NCBI GenBank assembly: GCA_021205005.1
Contig: JAJPYK010000117.1
Span: forward strand, 1-9,363
Length of the DNA stretch: 9,363 nt
Direction of reading: 5' to 3'
Origin: Paraprevotella sp.
Lineage (GTDB): Bacteria; Bacteroidota; Bacteroidia; Bacteroidales; Bacteroidaceae
Part shown: one piece after another, positions 1 through 6,238 of the stretch
Position numbering within the stretch: position 1 is the first letter of the stretch
Layout: every line of letters starts with the position of its first letter
Made by a program: the position numbers and the translations under genes
The notes under the pieces: model-generated
Seen by the model: the letters and a program-made list of their open reading frames with translations, nothing else
The model's database searches: none
Told to the model about the DNA's origin: nothing

Positions 1-54
1 GACGTGGGGCGTGGTCGTATTGTAATTGATGCTCACACGGAGGAGAAATATTGA
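1..54 (+). CDS. 3' end of an unidentified gene (partial)
   Basis: Frame 1 is open from the first base and ends with TGA at 52-54, giving the 17-residue tail DVGRGRIVIDAHTEEKY. The composition looks like a genuine soluble C-terminus rather than a shadow frame: it mixes hydrophobic beta-type residues with a charged end. The gene would converge on comF, with 24 nt (55-78) between the two stop codons, which is a normal layout. I do not recognise the family and assign no function. The alternative is chance, since 17 open codons is weak evidence. The opposite strand is also open here in the comF frame after its stop, but has no start codon. Confidence 0.38.
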   Translation, partial: DVGRGRIVIDAHTEEKY

Positions 55-78
55 CTTGTCGGCGTGTGATATGGGGCG

Positions 79-801
79 TCAGGTATGGGATGCCAGCGTC
101 AGCGAGAGGATGCTGATGCGGACGTGGCAGACTTGGGAGATGGCTTCCGCACAGGATTTCATGGTGGCTCCGGTCGTAATCACGTCGTCTACCAACAGGA
201 TGTGCCGACCGTCCAGGTTCCCGGGGTGTCTGACGGAAAAGAGATTCCGCACGTTCTCCTGCCGTTGTTGGGGCGTCAGGGTGGTTTGGCTCGGATTGGA
301 CCGGATGCGTTGCACGCTGCGGTTGTCGATTTCCAGTCCGGTGATTTCGGCTATGCCGCGGGCTATCCACGCGCTTTGGTTATATCCCAGTTCGTGTTCC
401 CGCTGTGGCGACAGGGGAATGGGTACGATCAGGTCGATGCCTTCGAAGAAGCCTCTTTTTTTCAACTCCATGGCCATCATGCGTCCCATGAAGAAACCGA
501 TGTCCGGACGATTGTGATATTTCAGTTTGGAAAGGAGGGTTTTGTAGGCCGATGTCTTGGTGTAGTGGAAAAATGCCGAGCCTTTCTGTATCGGTATCAC
601 TCCCCAAAACAACAGGCAAACCTTATTATATCGGAACGAGGTATGATCTACGCGGGGCAGGTGAAGGTGACAGTCTGCGCAAAGCCACTTTTCGCGGAGC
701 GACAAGCGGGTGCGGCAACACTGGCAATAGCGCGGGAACAGCGTCTCTCTAAGGATGCCGCTGTACAATGACAGTCTATCCGAAATCTTCTTCGTCCACA
801 T
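79..801 (-). CDS. comF: ComF family phosphoribosyltransferase-like protein
   Basis: 240-residue ComF/ComFC-type protein. The N-terminal part (residues about 20-50) carries two Cys pairs, C26-x-C28-C29 and C41-A-D-C44, consistent with the zinc finger of this family. The rest is a type I phosphoribosyltransferase fold. Residues 126-143 (VPIPLSPQREHELGYNQS) match the family block usually written VPVPLxxxRxxxRGFNQ. Residues 201-214 (ILLVDDVITTGATM) are the PRPP-binding loop with the Asp-Asp pair. In naturally competent bacteria ComFC is needed for DNA uptake; its substrate is not established, and its role in Bacteroidota is unclear. It is the last gene of the minus-strand prmC-recX-comF set. Its ATG lies inside recX (26-nt overlap with the recX stop at 776-778), suggesting translational coupling. 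No closer ATG precedes the conserved LFPRYC block, so this start is preferred. Length is normal for the family. Confidence 0.9.
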   Translation of the reverse strand: MWTKKISDRLSLYSGILRETLFPRYCQCCRTRLSLREKWLCADCHLHLPRVDHTSFRYNKVCLLFWGVIPIQKGSAFFHYTKTSAYKTLLSKLKYHNRPDIGFFMGRMMAMELKKRGFFEGIDLIVPIPLSPQREHELGYNQSAWIARGIAEITGLEIDNRSVQRIRSNPSQTTLTPQQRQENVRNLFSVRHPGNLDGRHILLVDDVITTGATMKSCAEAISQVCHVRISILSLTLASHT

Positions 802-1249
802 GGAGGCATTTCATGATGAGGGGCATTTCGAACCCTCGTCCCAGTCCGAAGCGGACGAGCTTGCCGTTACGTTCATAGTCCGACGATGCACGGAGGGTGC
901 GGGCTTTGGCTTGCAGCAATTTCCGGAGCGTGTCGGTATATTCTTTCTCGTCAAGCTCGGCCAACGCCGCCCGGGCGCATGAGTCCGCAAGACCCTTTTG
1001 GCGCAGAGCCTGCGCTATTTTGATACGTCCCCATTGGTTGTAGCGGAATTTATCGCGGACGAAACAGCGGCAGAACCGGTCTTCATTGATAAACCGTTCT
1101 TGCTGCAGGCGGTTCAGGATGTCGTCTTGTTGGGGGGCATCCATTCCCCAACGTTCCAGCTTTTTCCGTATGTCGGACGTGCAATATTCCGCGCCCGAGC
1201 AATAGGCTGCCGCCTTGTTAAAGGCTTCTTGTACCGTGATTTCTTTCAT
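776..1249 (-). CDS. recX: RecX family regulatory protein
   Basis: About 157 residues, mostly alpha-helical, built from the three-helix repeats of RecX. The clearest block is FINEDRFCRCFVRDKFRYNQ followed by WGRIKIAQALRQKGL, the family's F-I-(D/N)-(D/E)-xx-(Y/F) ... G-xxxI-xx-L-xx-KG pattern. The C-terminal LVRFGLGRGFEMPLIMKCL resembles the last helical repeat of Bacteroidota members. In characterised bacteria RecX binds RecA filaments and inhibits or modulates recombinase and coprotease activity; here that is inferred from family. I chose the ATG at 1249-1247 because it forms an ATGA overlap with the prmC stop (TGA, 1248-1246), with an AGGA stretch just upstream. An in-frame ATG at 1258 would add MQE and is possible. 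The frame stays open far upstream through prmC, but that arginine/proline-rich extension is not RecX-like and is disregarded. No recA gene lies in the window. Confidence 0.85.
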   Translation of the reverse strand: MKEITVQEAFNKAAAYCSGAEYCTSDIRKKLERWGMDAPQQDDILNRLQQERFINEDRFCRCFVRDKFRYNQWGRIKIAQALRQKGLADSCARAALAELDEKEYTDTLRKLLQAKARTLRASSDYERNGKLVRFGLGRGFEMPLIMKCLHVDEEDFG

Positions 1250-2100
1250 TTCCTGCATTTGATCATTCGTTCGTTGCCGTAGGCGTCTTTTCGTAACTCG
1301 ATTTCTCTGAAGCCCGTCCGGCGGAACAGGGCTACGGTTTCCGGTCCGTAAGCCCGGTTGATTTCCACGTAAAGCAAGCCATCCTTTTTCAGTGTGCGGA
1401 ATGCGTATTGTCCTATGGCGCGATAAAACCGCAGCGGGTCGTTGTCCGGGACGAAGAGCGCCGATGCTGGTTCGTATTCCAGTACGTTGGCTTCCATCGT
1501 CGAGCGTTCGTGTTCGCATACGTAGGGCGGATTGCTGACGACGATGTCCCAAGCGTCGTCGTCGGACCGTAGGGTCAGAATATCCTGCGTACGGAAGTCG
1601 ATGTCGCAGCCGTGTGTGCGGGCATTTTCGCGGGCGATGTCGAGGGCCCGGAGGCTGATGTCGAGTGCGGTGACCCGGGCGTGGGGCAGATTCAGGGCCA
1701 GCGTAATGGCGATGCAGCCGCTGCCCGTTCCGATGTCGATTATACGGAGGTCCGGCGACGTCGAGACATGGCTGTCTTTGAGAATCCATTCCGTGAGCTC
1801 TTCTGTCTCGGGGCGCGGTATCAAAACGCCGGGGGCTACGCGGAACGTGCGTCCGCAGAAGTCGGCCTGCCCGAGTATGTATTGCAGCGGTTCTTTTTGG
1901 ACCAGTCTTTCTACAATATTTTGCAGGTCGTTCCGTTCTTCTGATGAGAGCTGTCTTTTCCGTCCCATGCAAAGGTCTAAGCAGGTGATGCCGAAGCGTG
2001 TTTCCAATATGTGTCGCACCATGGCGCGTGCTTCCCCTTCAGGGTAACACGAGAAGAGCGGTTCGAATAGAGTGTGAACAGACGGATTCATCTTTTTCAT
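1246..2100 (-). CDS. prmC: Peptide chain release factor N5-glutamine methyltransferase
   Basis: PrmC (HemK) methylates the glutamine of the GGQ motif in release factors RF1/RF2 using S-adenosylmethionine, which speeds translation termination. Counted from the ATG at 2100, the protein has 284 residues, normal for the family. The N-terminal helical release-factor-binding domain covers about 1-85. The block VLIPRPETEEL (92-102) is characteristic. SAM motif I is IDIGTGSGCIA (121-131), with acidic residue D147 in motif II. The catalytic NPPY is at 190-193, inside VVSNPPYVCEHE. The frame could be extended 7 codons to a TTG at 2121, but that TTG is part of the predicted -7 promoter element (2119-2126), so the ATG at 2100 is preferred; a second ATG lies at 2091. 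It is the first gene of the minus-strand operon, divergent from ribD and overlapping recX by ATGA. Confidence 0.95.
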   Translation of the reverse strand: MKKMNPSVHTLFEPLFSCYPEGEARAMVRHILETRFGITCLDLCMGRKRQLSSEERNDLQNIVERLVQKEPLQYILGQADFCGRTFRVAPGVLIPRPETEELTEWILKDSHVSTSPDLRIIDIGTGSGCIAITLALNLPHARVTALDISLRALDIARENARTHGCDIDFRTQDILTLRSDDDAWDIVVSNPPYVCEHERSTMEANVLEYEPASALFVPDNDPLRFYRAIGQYAFRTLKKDGLLYVEINRAYGPETVALFRRTGFREIELRKDAYGNERMIKCRK

Positions 2101-2118
2101 TATAAGAGGTTCTCCGGG

Positions 2119-2126
2119 CAAAAATA
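2119..2126 (-). promoter_or_regulatory. Predicted -7 promoter element for prmC-recX-comF
   Basis: On the minus strand this reads TATTTTTG, an exact match to the Bacteroidota -7 consensus TAnnTTTG. It sits about 19 nt upstream of the prmC ATG at 2100 and would give a leader of roughly a dozen nucleotides. No convincing -33 TTTG is visible; that position would fall over the ribD start codon. The AT-rich setting makes chance matches easier, hence moderate confidence. Confidence 0.5.
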
Positions 2127-2135
2127 AATATTTTT
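2120..2135. promoter_or_regulatory. Perfect inverted repeat in the prmC/ribD divergent promoter region
   Basis: AAAAATA (2120-2126) and TATTTTT (2129-2135) form a 7-bp perfect inverted repeat with a 2-bp spacer, in the middle of the 48-bp gap between two divergent genes. The left arm is most of the prmC -7 element. The right arm begins TATTTTTA (2129-2136), one mismatch from TAnnTTTG, and could be the ribD -7 element. It may be two mirrored promoter elements or an operator; the sequence alone does not decide. Confidence 0.35.
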
Positions 2136-2148
2136 ATTGGATTAAGAG

Positions 2149-3225
2149 ATGACGACAGATGAAAAATATATGTCCCGTTGCCTGCAATTGGGCCGCAACG
2201 GGTTTTACGGGGCCGCTCCCAATCCTATGGTCGGGGCTGTGATTGTGCATGAGGGACGGATCATCGGCGAGGGGTATCACATCCGTTGCGGCGGTCCGCA
2301 TGCCGAGGTGAATGCCGTTCGGTCGGTCAGCCGGCCGGAGCTGTTGAAAGAAAGTACGATTTATGTCAGTCTGGAACCCTGTTCGCATTACGGAAAGACA
2401 CCTCCCTGTGCGGATTTGATCATAGAAAAAGGCATTTCTCGTGTGGTGGTGGGGTGCAGAGATCCCTTTGCGAAAGTGGCCGGACGCGGCATCCGGAAAT
2501 TGCAGGACGCCGGCATCGACGTGACGGTGGGCGTGCTCGAAGAGGAATGTCGGGCTTTGAACCGACGGTTCATTACTTTCCACACGCACCGTCGGCCCTA
2601 TATCACATTGAAATGGGCCGAATCGGCGGATGGCTTTATCGACACGCTCCGCGCTGATTTTCAAAAGGAAACTCCTTATGTGTACTCCACGCCTTACACA
2701 CGGATGCTGGTACATCGTTGCCGGGCTGAACATCAGGCCGTTTTAGTGGGGCGCCGGACGGCCTTGGCCGACAATCCGTTGTTGACCGATCGGCTGTGGA
2801 TCGGCCGTTCTCCGCTGCGCTTGGTGATGGATCGGGAGGGGACGTTGCCAGCCGGTCTGAAGCTGTTTTGTGAGGGCGGAGCTACTCGTGTCTATACGGA
2901 TATTTCTGCGCCCGGACCGGCTTGCGAGACGCATCCTGGAGTGACGGTGGTGCGTTTGGATTTCAGTCGCGACGTGATACCTCAGATCTTGGACGACCTT
3001 TACGCCTTGTCCGTGCAGACCCTCTTGGTCGAAGGCGGGCGTCAGGTACTGGAAAGCTTTATCGCCGGCGGGTTCTGGGACGAAATACGGGTGGAGCAGT
3101 CCGGCGTGTGTCTGGGCGAAGGCGTTCCGGCTCCCGATAAACCTCGCGGACGGATGGAGGTGACCGAGGTCGACGGCCATCGTTTGATCCATATCGATTC
3201 CCCTCAGTCCGGTTTTGCCGGATAA
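2149..3225 (+). CDS. ribD: Bifunctional riboflavin deaminase/reductase RibD
   Basis: RibD performs two consecutive cytosolic steps of riboflavin synthesis: deamination of diaminohydroxyphosphoribosylaminopyrimidine, then NADPH-dependent reduction of the ribosyl side chain. The 358 residues are the normal two-domain length. The deaminase domain (about 1-145) has NPMVG (25-29), HAEVNA (51-56; zinc ligand H51, catalytic E53) and PCSHYGKTPPC (77-87; zinc ligands C78 and C87). The reductase domain (about 148-350) starts with RPYITLKWAESADGFID, carries GRRTALADNPLLT (201-213), and has LLVEGGRQVLESF (292-304), the typical substrate/NADPH-binding block. All expected catalytic residues are present. 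The gene stands alone here, divergent from prmC and with no other rib genes nearby. The upstream gap is too short for an FMN riboswitch, so regulation by FMN is not evident. The ATG at 2149 immediately precedes the conserved start MTTDEKYMSRCLQLG; a weak AAGAG lies just before it. Confidence 0.97.
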   Translation: MTTDEKYMSRCLQLGRNGFYGAAPNPMVGAVIVHEGRIIGEGYHIRCGGPHAEVNAVRSVSRPELLKESTIYVSLEPCSHYGKTPPCADLIIEKGISRVVVGCRDPFAKVAGRGIRKLQDAGIDVTVGVLEEECRALNRRFITFHTHRRPYITLKWAESADGFIDTLRADFQKETPYVYSTPYTRMLVHRCRAEHQAVLVGRRTALADNPLLTDRLWIGRSPLRLVMDREGTLPAGLKLFCEGGATRVYTDISAPGPACETHPGVTVVRLDFSRDVIPQILDDLYALSVQTLLVEGGRQVLESFIAGGFWDEIRVEQSGVCLGEGVPAPDKPRGRMEVTEVDGHRLIHIDSPQSGFAG

Positions 3226-3288
3226 TGGACGGGAAAATCGGGAAAAAACTTCTATTTATCGAAATTTTGCATAATTCAACGCTTTAGG

Positions 3289-3320
3289 TTTCGTATAAGT
3301 CAAATTTGTGCGTACTTTTG
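3289..3320 (+). promoter_or_regulatory. Predicted Bacteroidota promoter for the lipoprotein/envelope cluster
   Basis: TACTTTTG at 3313-3320 matches the -7 consensus TAnnTTTG exactly. TTTC at 3289-3292, one mismatch from the -33 TTTG, lies 20 nt upstream, which is the expected spacing. Transcription would start near 3326, giving a leader of about 28 nt before the ATG at 3354. The -7 element overlaps a small dyad, GTAC-TTTT-GTAC (3312-3323). This is the only clear promoter between ribD and the envelope genes, so it may drive some or all of them. The remainder of the 3226-3353 gap is AT-rich, and I see no convincing terminator hairpin for ribD. Confidence 0.65.
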
Positions 3321-3353
3321 TACCTTGATAAATAATATTGTATTGGTAGGTAT

Positions 3354-4655
3354 ATGAAAAAATCCATAAGGTCATTGTTTTTTGCCGTGCTGTCTGTTTG
3401 GTTGATTTGCTCGTGCAAAGATGACGACAAGGTGGTGTTGAGCACCGATTGCTATATCAGCAGTTTTACGTTGGGCAATGTGAAGCGTCAGGTCACGACG
3501 ACAAATTATTCGGGGAACGACACTACTTACAGTGTTTCATACGGTGCATCCGCTTATCCCATGACGGTAGATCAACTGTCGGGGACGATTGCCAATAAAG
3601 ATTCTCTTCCTGTGAACAGCAACGTGAATGCGGTGCTGGCTACAATCACGTCCTCGGGGACGGTGGTTTATCGGAAAGCCGATGAGGGGGACGATGCCTG
3701 GAAAGGCTATTCTTCGACGGATTCCATCGATTTCACTTCGCCTCTGGTCTTTCGTGTATATGCTCCCGATTATTCCGTTTGGCGCGACTATACGGTGAAG
3801 GTGAACGTGCATCAACAGGACGGTAGTGTGTTTACGTGGCAGCAAATGCCGGAACCGGGACTGTGGAATCATGCGGAAGAATTGAAGACGCTGTTGTGGA
3901 ACGGTCGGATATGGCTGTTTTGCCGCGAGAACGGTGCTGTGCGTCTTTTCGCTACGAACGTGTCGGACGGCCGTACTTGGACCGAATATCCGGTGAGCGG
4001 TTGCGCTTCTGCCGATCTGTCTACGCTGACGGTATTTGCCGATAAACTTTATATGAGCGCTACGGACGGCACTCTGTGGACGTCGGAAGATGCTTCTGCC
4101 TGGTCGGCGGAGGATGCAGACCGGAGCGTTCATCTGCTGACCTGTGACGAGACTTGTCTTTATGCGCTCTCCGACGGGCGTCTCTGGCGTTCGGCCGATG
4201 CCCGGTTGTGGGTGGAGGAAAGTCTTGACGAGGATCCGTCATGGTTGCCTTCCCGCGACCTGACGGGTGTGGCTTATACACAGGAAAACGGGATCAAGCG
4301 TGTCCTGTTGGTCGGCAACCGGAGCGAGGTTGCCTATCCCGCAGATGCTTCCGCTATGGTGTGGAGCCGACTGTCCGGTCAGGAGAATGAGAATACGTCG
4401 TGGGCTTACTTCAACGTGGCGCCGGACAATGCTTTCGCATGTCCGCGTTTGGATGCGTTGCAGGTTGTGCGTTACGATACGGTATTGCTGGCGTTGGGGC
4501 GGAAATATTTGGATGGAACTTCCCATGACGCGCTCGACGGCCTTTACGTGAGTCAGGACAATGGCATTACGTGGAAGTCCGGCGGCGAGTATGTTCTGCC
4601 TGAAGAACTTCGCGGGAACGAGGCTGTGCTGACGGCAGGTGTAGATGACGGATAA
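3354..4655 (+). CDS. Surface-type lipoprotein with Asp-box repeats (DUF6242-like), probably C-terminally truncated
   Basis: 433 residues up to the TAA at 4653-4655. The N-terminus is a type II signal peptide with lipobox I18-C19-S20-C21. The mature protein would start CKDDDK, and such Lys/Asp-rich starts act as export signals to the cell surface in Bacteroidota, so surface exposure is inferred. Residues about 32-155 look like an Ig-like/DUF6242 N-terminal domain (CYISSFTLGN ... VFRVYAPDYSVWRDYTVKVNV). Residues about 160-433 contain repeated Asp-box-like motifs: SDGRTW (204-209), SEDASAW (244-250), SADARLW (280-286) and SQDNGITW (400-407), suggesting a beta-propeller. These repeats resemble sialidase Asp boxes, but I see no catalytic signature, so no enzyme activity is claimed. 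Function unknown; family assignment is from memory. After the stop the same frame continues with 23 plausible C-terminal codons (see 4653-4727), so this may be a recently broken or read-through gene. It heads the envelope cluster behind its own promoter. Confidence 0.75.
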   Translation: MKKSIRSLFFAVLSVWLICSCKDDDKVVLSTDCYISSFTLGNVKRQVTTTNYSGNDTTYSVSYGASAYPMTVDQLSGTIANKDSLPVNSNVNAVLATITSSGTVVYRKADEGDDAWKGYSSTDSIDFTSPLVFRVYAPDYSVWRDYTVKVNVHQQDGSVFTWQQMPEPGLWNHAEELKTLLWNGRIWLFCRENGAVRLFATNVSDGRTWTEYPVSGCASADLSTLTVFADKLYMSATDGTLWTSEDASAWSAEDADRSVHLLTCDETCLYALSDGRLWRSADARLWVEESLDEDPSWLPSRDLTGVAYTQENGIKRVLLVGNRSEVAYPADASAMVWSRLSGQENENTSWAYFNVAPDNAFACPRLDALQVVRYDTVLLALGRKYLDGTSHDALDGLYVSQDNGITWKSGGEYVLPEELRGNEAVLTAGVDDG

Positions 4656-4727
4656 AAAATGATCTTGTTCGTAGGTGGACAGGTCTGGCGCGGACGGCTC
4701 AATCAGTTGGCTTTTGCCCGCCCATAG
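4653..4727 (+). pseudogene. In-frame stop and detached C-terminal tail of the DUF6242-like lipoprotein
   Basis: TAA at 4653-4655 interrupts the lipoprotein frame. The next 23 codons, in the same frame, read KMILFVGGQVWRGRLNQLAF plus ARP, ending at TAG (4725-4727). The WRGRLNxLxF-type ending is what I recall as the usual C-terminus of DUF6242 proteins, where a last propeller strand ends the chain. Because the frame is unchanged, a substitution (for example CAA to TAA) explains it better than an indel, even though a run of A residues sits here. Without the stop the protein would have 457 residues. Options are a recent nonsense mutation, a base-call error, or stop readthrough. Loss of the last strand could destabilise a propeller. 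Confidence 0.65.
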
Positions 4728-4761
4728 ACTGGACGGATAAAATAAAATACGATATTTCGGA

Positions 4762-5493
4762 ATGAAGCTTTTTCGGGTGATACTCAGTTCCTTTTTGCTC
4801 TGCATTCCTTGGATCGTCAGGGCACAGGACGAAGTATACCGGATGGAATTGGGAGGCGGCGTTGGAGGCAGCTTTTATTTAGGCGATGCCAACAGCAAGC
4901 CTTTCGCCCATTTTGGCCCCATGGGCGGCGTGATGGCGCGCTATATTCTGAATCCCCATATGGCTATCAAAGGAAATTTGGCTTTGGGGCACATCTCCGG
5001 CAATACGGGGAAGACGTTCTTTCCGGAAAATGCGGGGAGCGAAGATGCCGACGGCGGGCGTCAAGGTTTTGCCCGATTCACGCGGAATGTAATCGACTTT
5101 GGTGCCCAGTTCGAGTTTAACTTTTGGGGTTATGGCATCGGACGGGGGTATGAAGGTTACAGCAGGATCACACCTTATATGCTGATCGGCGCCGGAGTGA
5201 CCATTGCACCTAAGCCGGTGGAGACCGATGCCGGCTTCAACATTCCGTTGGGAGTGGGTATGAAGTTCAAGGTGAAACGGCGTCTGAATATCGGCCTGGA
5301 GTGGAGCGTGCGTTTTACGACGACCGATCGGCTGGATGTATCCAATACGGACGGAGTTATATTGGACACTCCGTATGGCGTGAAGAGTTCAGGGTTCAAG
5401 AATAAGGACTGCTATTCGTTCACAATGCTGTTCGTCACTTACGACTTGTTCCCGCGGTGTGTAAATTGTAATAATATAAAATATGTCTTTTAA
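4762..5493 (+). CDS. PorG/DUF6089-like outer-membrane beta-barrel protein
   Basis: 243 residues with a type I signal peptide (hydrophobic 6-19, likely cleavage after A21 in VRA-QDE). The mature start [18 protein letters not shown] is the glycine-rich first strand with the GDAN turn typical of DUF6089/PorG-like proteins. Alternating strands follow ([60 protein letters not shown]), and the last strand [12 protein letters not shown] (219-230) ends the barrel. After it comes a short tail with a CxxC pair, C233 and C236. In Porphyromonas gingivalis PorG is a type IX secretion component encoded next to uppS and omp85 (established, from memory). Here the location matches, but no T9SS gene is visible and many Bacteroidales keep this family without T9SS, so secretion is not claimed. 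Its last 11 nt overlap the uppS start, indicating an operon and probably coupled translation. Only 34 nt separate it from the detached lipoprotein tail. Confidence 0.8.
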   Translation: MKLFRVILSSFLLCIPWIVRAQDEVYRMELGGGVGGSFYLGDANSKPFAHFGPMGGVMARYILNPHMAIKGNLALGHISGNTGKTFFPENAGSEDADGGRQGFARFTRNVIDFGAQFEFNFWGYGIGRGYEGYSRITPYMLIGAGVTIAPKPVETDAGFNIPLGVGMKFKVKRRLNIGLEWSVRFTTTDRLDVSNTDGVILDTPYGVKSSGFKNKDCYSFTMLFVTYDLFPRCVNCNNIKYVF

Positions 5494-6223
5494 CAATGAA
5501 ATAGATGTCGCGCGCGTGCCTCGTCATGTGGCCATCATTATGGATGGAAACGGGCGTTGGGCTAAAGCCAAAGGGTTGCCGCGTACGGCAGGGCATCAGG
5601 AAGGCGTGGAGACCGTGAAGAAGATTACGGAGGAAGCGGTTCGTCTGGGTGTCAAGTATCTCACCTTGTACACCTTCTCCACGGAGAACTGGAGTCGTCC
5701 CGTGCCGGAGATTGCTGCGCTTATGGGATTGATTCTCGACCATCTGGAAGATGCGATTTTCATGAAGAATAATGTCCGTTTCCGGGCTATCGGCGACATG
5801 TCGCGCATACCGGAAATCGTGCAGGAACGCTTGAAGGAATGTATGCGGCATACCGCCGGCAACGATGCCATGACGATGGTCATCGCCTTGAGCTATTCTT
5901 CACGTTGGGAACTGACGCAGGCCATGCGCCGGATTGCCTGTGAAGTGAAACAGAATACCCGGCAACCGGAGCAGATCACGGAAGCCACCATACAGGAACA
6001 TCTGAGCACGAATTTCATGCCCGATCCGGATCTTTTGATCCGTACGGGCGGAGAGTTCCGTATCAGCAACTATTTGCTGTGGCAGTGCGCTTATACAGAG
6101 TTTTATTTTTGCGACACCTATTGGCCTGATTTTGACGAGAAGGAGTTTGATAAGGCTATTGCGGATTATCAGGCAAGAGAGCGTAGGTTCGGAAAGACAA
6201 GTGAACAAGTGGCTATAAAATAA
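5483..6223 (+). CDS. uppS: Isoprenyl transferase (undecaprenyl-diphosphate synthase)
   Basis: UppS (cis-prenyltransferase) condenses isopentenyl diphosphate onto farnesyl diphosphate to make C55 undecaprenyl diphosphate, the carrier for peptidoglycan, O-antigen and capsule precursors, on the inner face of the cytoplasmic membrane. The 246 residues contain all family blocks: [14 protein letters not shown] (15-28) with catalytic D21, GH(Q)EG at 37-41, FSTENWSRP (65-73), the ALSYSSRWE block (135-143), the diphosphate-binding [18 protein letters not shown] (184-201), and AYTEFYF ... WPDF near the C-terminus. Length is normal. The start at 5483 is fixed by the conserved [17 protein letters not shown] close behind it, and it overlaps the end of the barrel gene by 11 nt. 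A 15-nt gap separates it from bamA. The pairing of uppS with bamA and ompH is common in Bacteroidota and joins carrier-lipid synthesis to outer-membrane assembly. Confidence 0.97.
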   Translation: MSFNNEIDVARVPRHVAIIMDGNGRWAKAKGLPRTAGHQEGVETVKKITEEAVRLGVKYLTLYTFSTENWSRPVPEIAALMGLILDHLEDAIFMKNNVRFRAIGDMSRIPEIVQERLKECMRHTAGNDAMTMVIALSYSSRWELTQAMRRIACEVKQNTRQPEQITEATIQEHLSTNFMPDPDLLIRTGGEFRISNYLLWQCAYTEFYFCDTYWPDFDEKEFDKAIADYQARERRFGKTSEQVAIK

Positions 6224-6238
6224 GCAACATCAACACGT

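Noticed and set aside
85..771. A 228-codon plus-strand frame opposite comF.
   Set aside because: Exactly antisense to a protein with clear zinc-finger and phosphoribosyltransferase motifs; its own translation has no recognisable feature.
776..1972. A 398-codon open frame on the minus strand with RecX as its C-terminal third, as if an N-terminal fusion existed.
   Set aside because: The first two thirds overlap prmC in another frame and give an Arg/Pro/His-rich translation with no domain. Only the part from about 1249 down is RecX, and it starts at an ATGA junction.
2100..2121. TTG start at 2121 adding seven residues to PrmC.
   Set aside because: The TTG belongs to the predicted -7 element, the added residues are not family-like, and an ATG lies at 2100.
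3226..3290. Rho-independent terminator after ribD.
   Set aside because: The region is AT-rich but I could not find a stable hairpin followed by a T-run.
3354..4655. Sialidase/neuraminidase call based on the Asp-box motifs.
   Set aside because: Asp boxes occur in many non-enzymatic propellers; no catalytic Arg triad block or Tyr/Glu pair could be identified, and the N-terminal domain fits a DUF6242-like lipoprotein better.
4651..4660. Frameshift in the A-run as the cause of the lipoprotein truncation.
   Set aside because: The coding frame before and after the run is the same, so a substitution creating TAA is required rather than an insertion or deletion.
4659..4727. A 22-codon ORF starting ATG right after the lipoprotein stop, as a possible micropeptide.
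   Set aside because: It is in the frame of the upstream gene and its sequence reads as that family's C-terminus; the ATG is best seen as an internal Met. Reinitiation is possible but unsupported.
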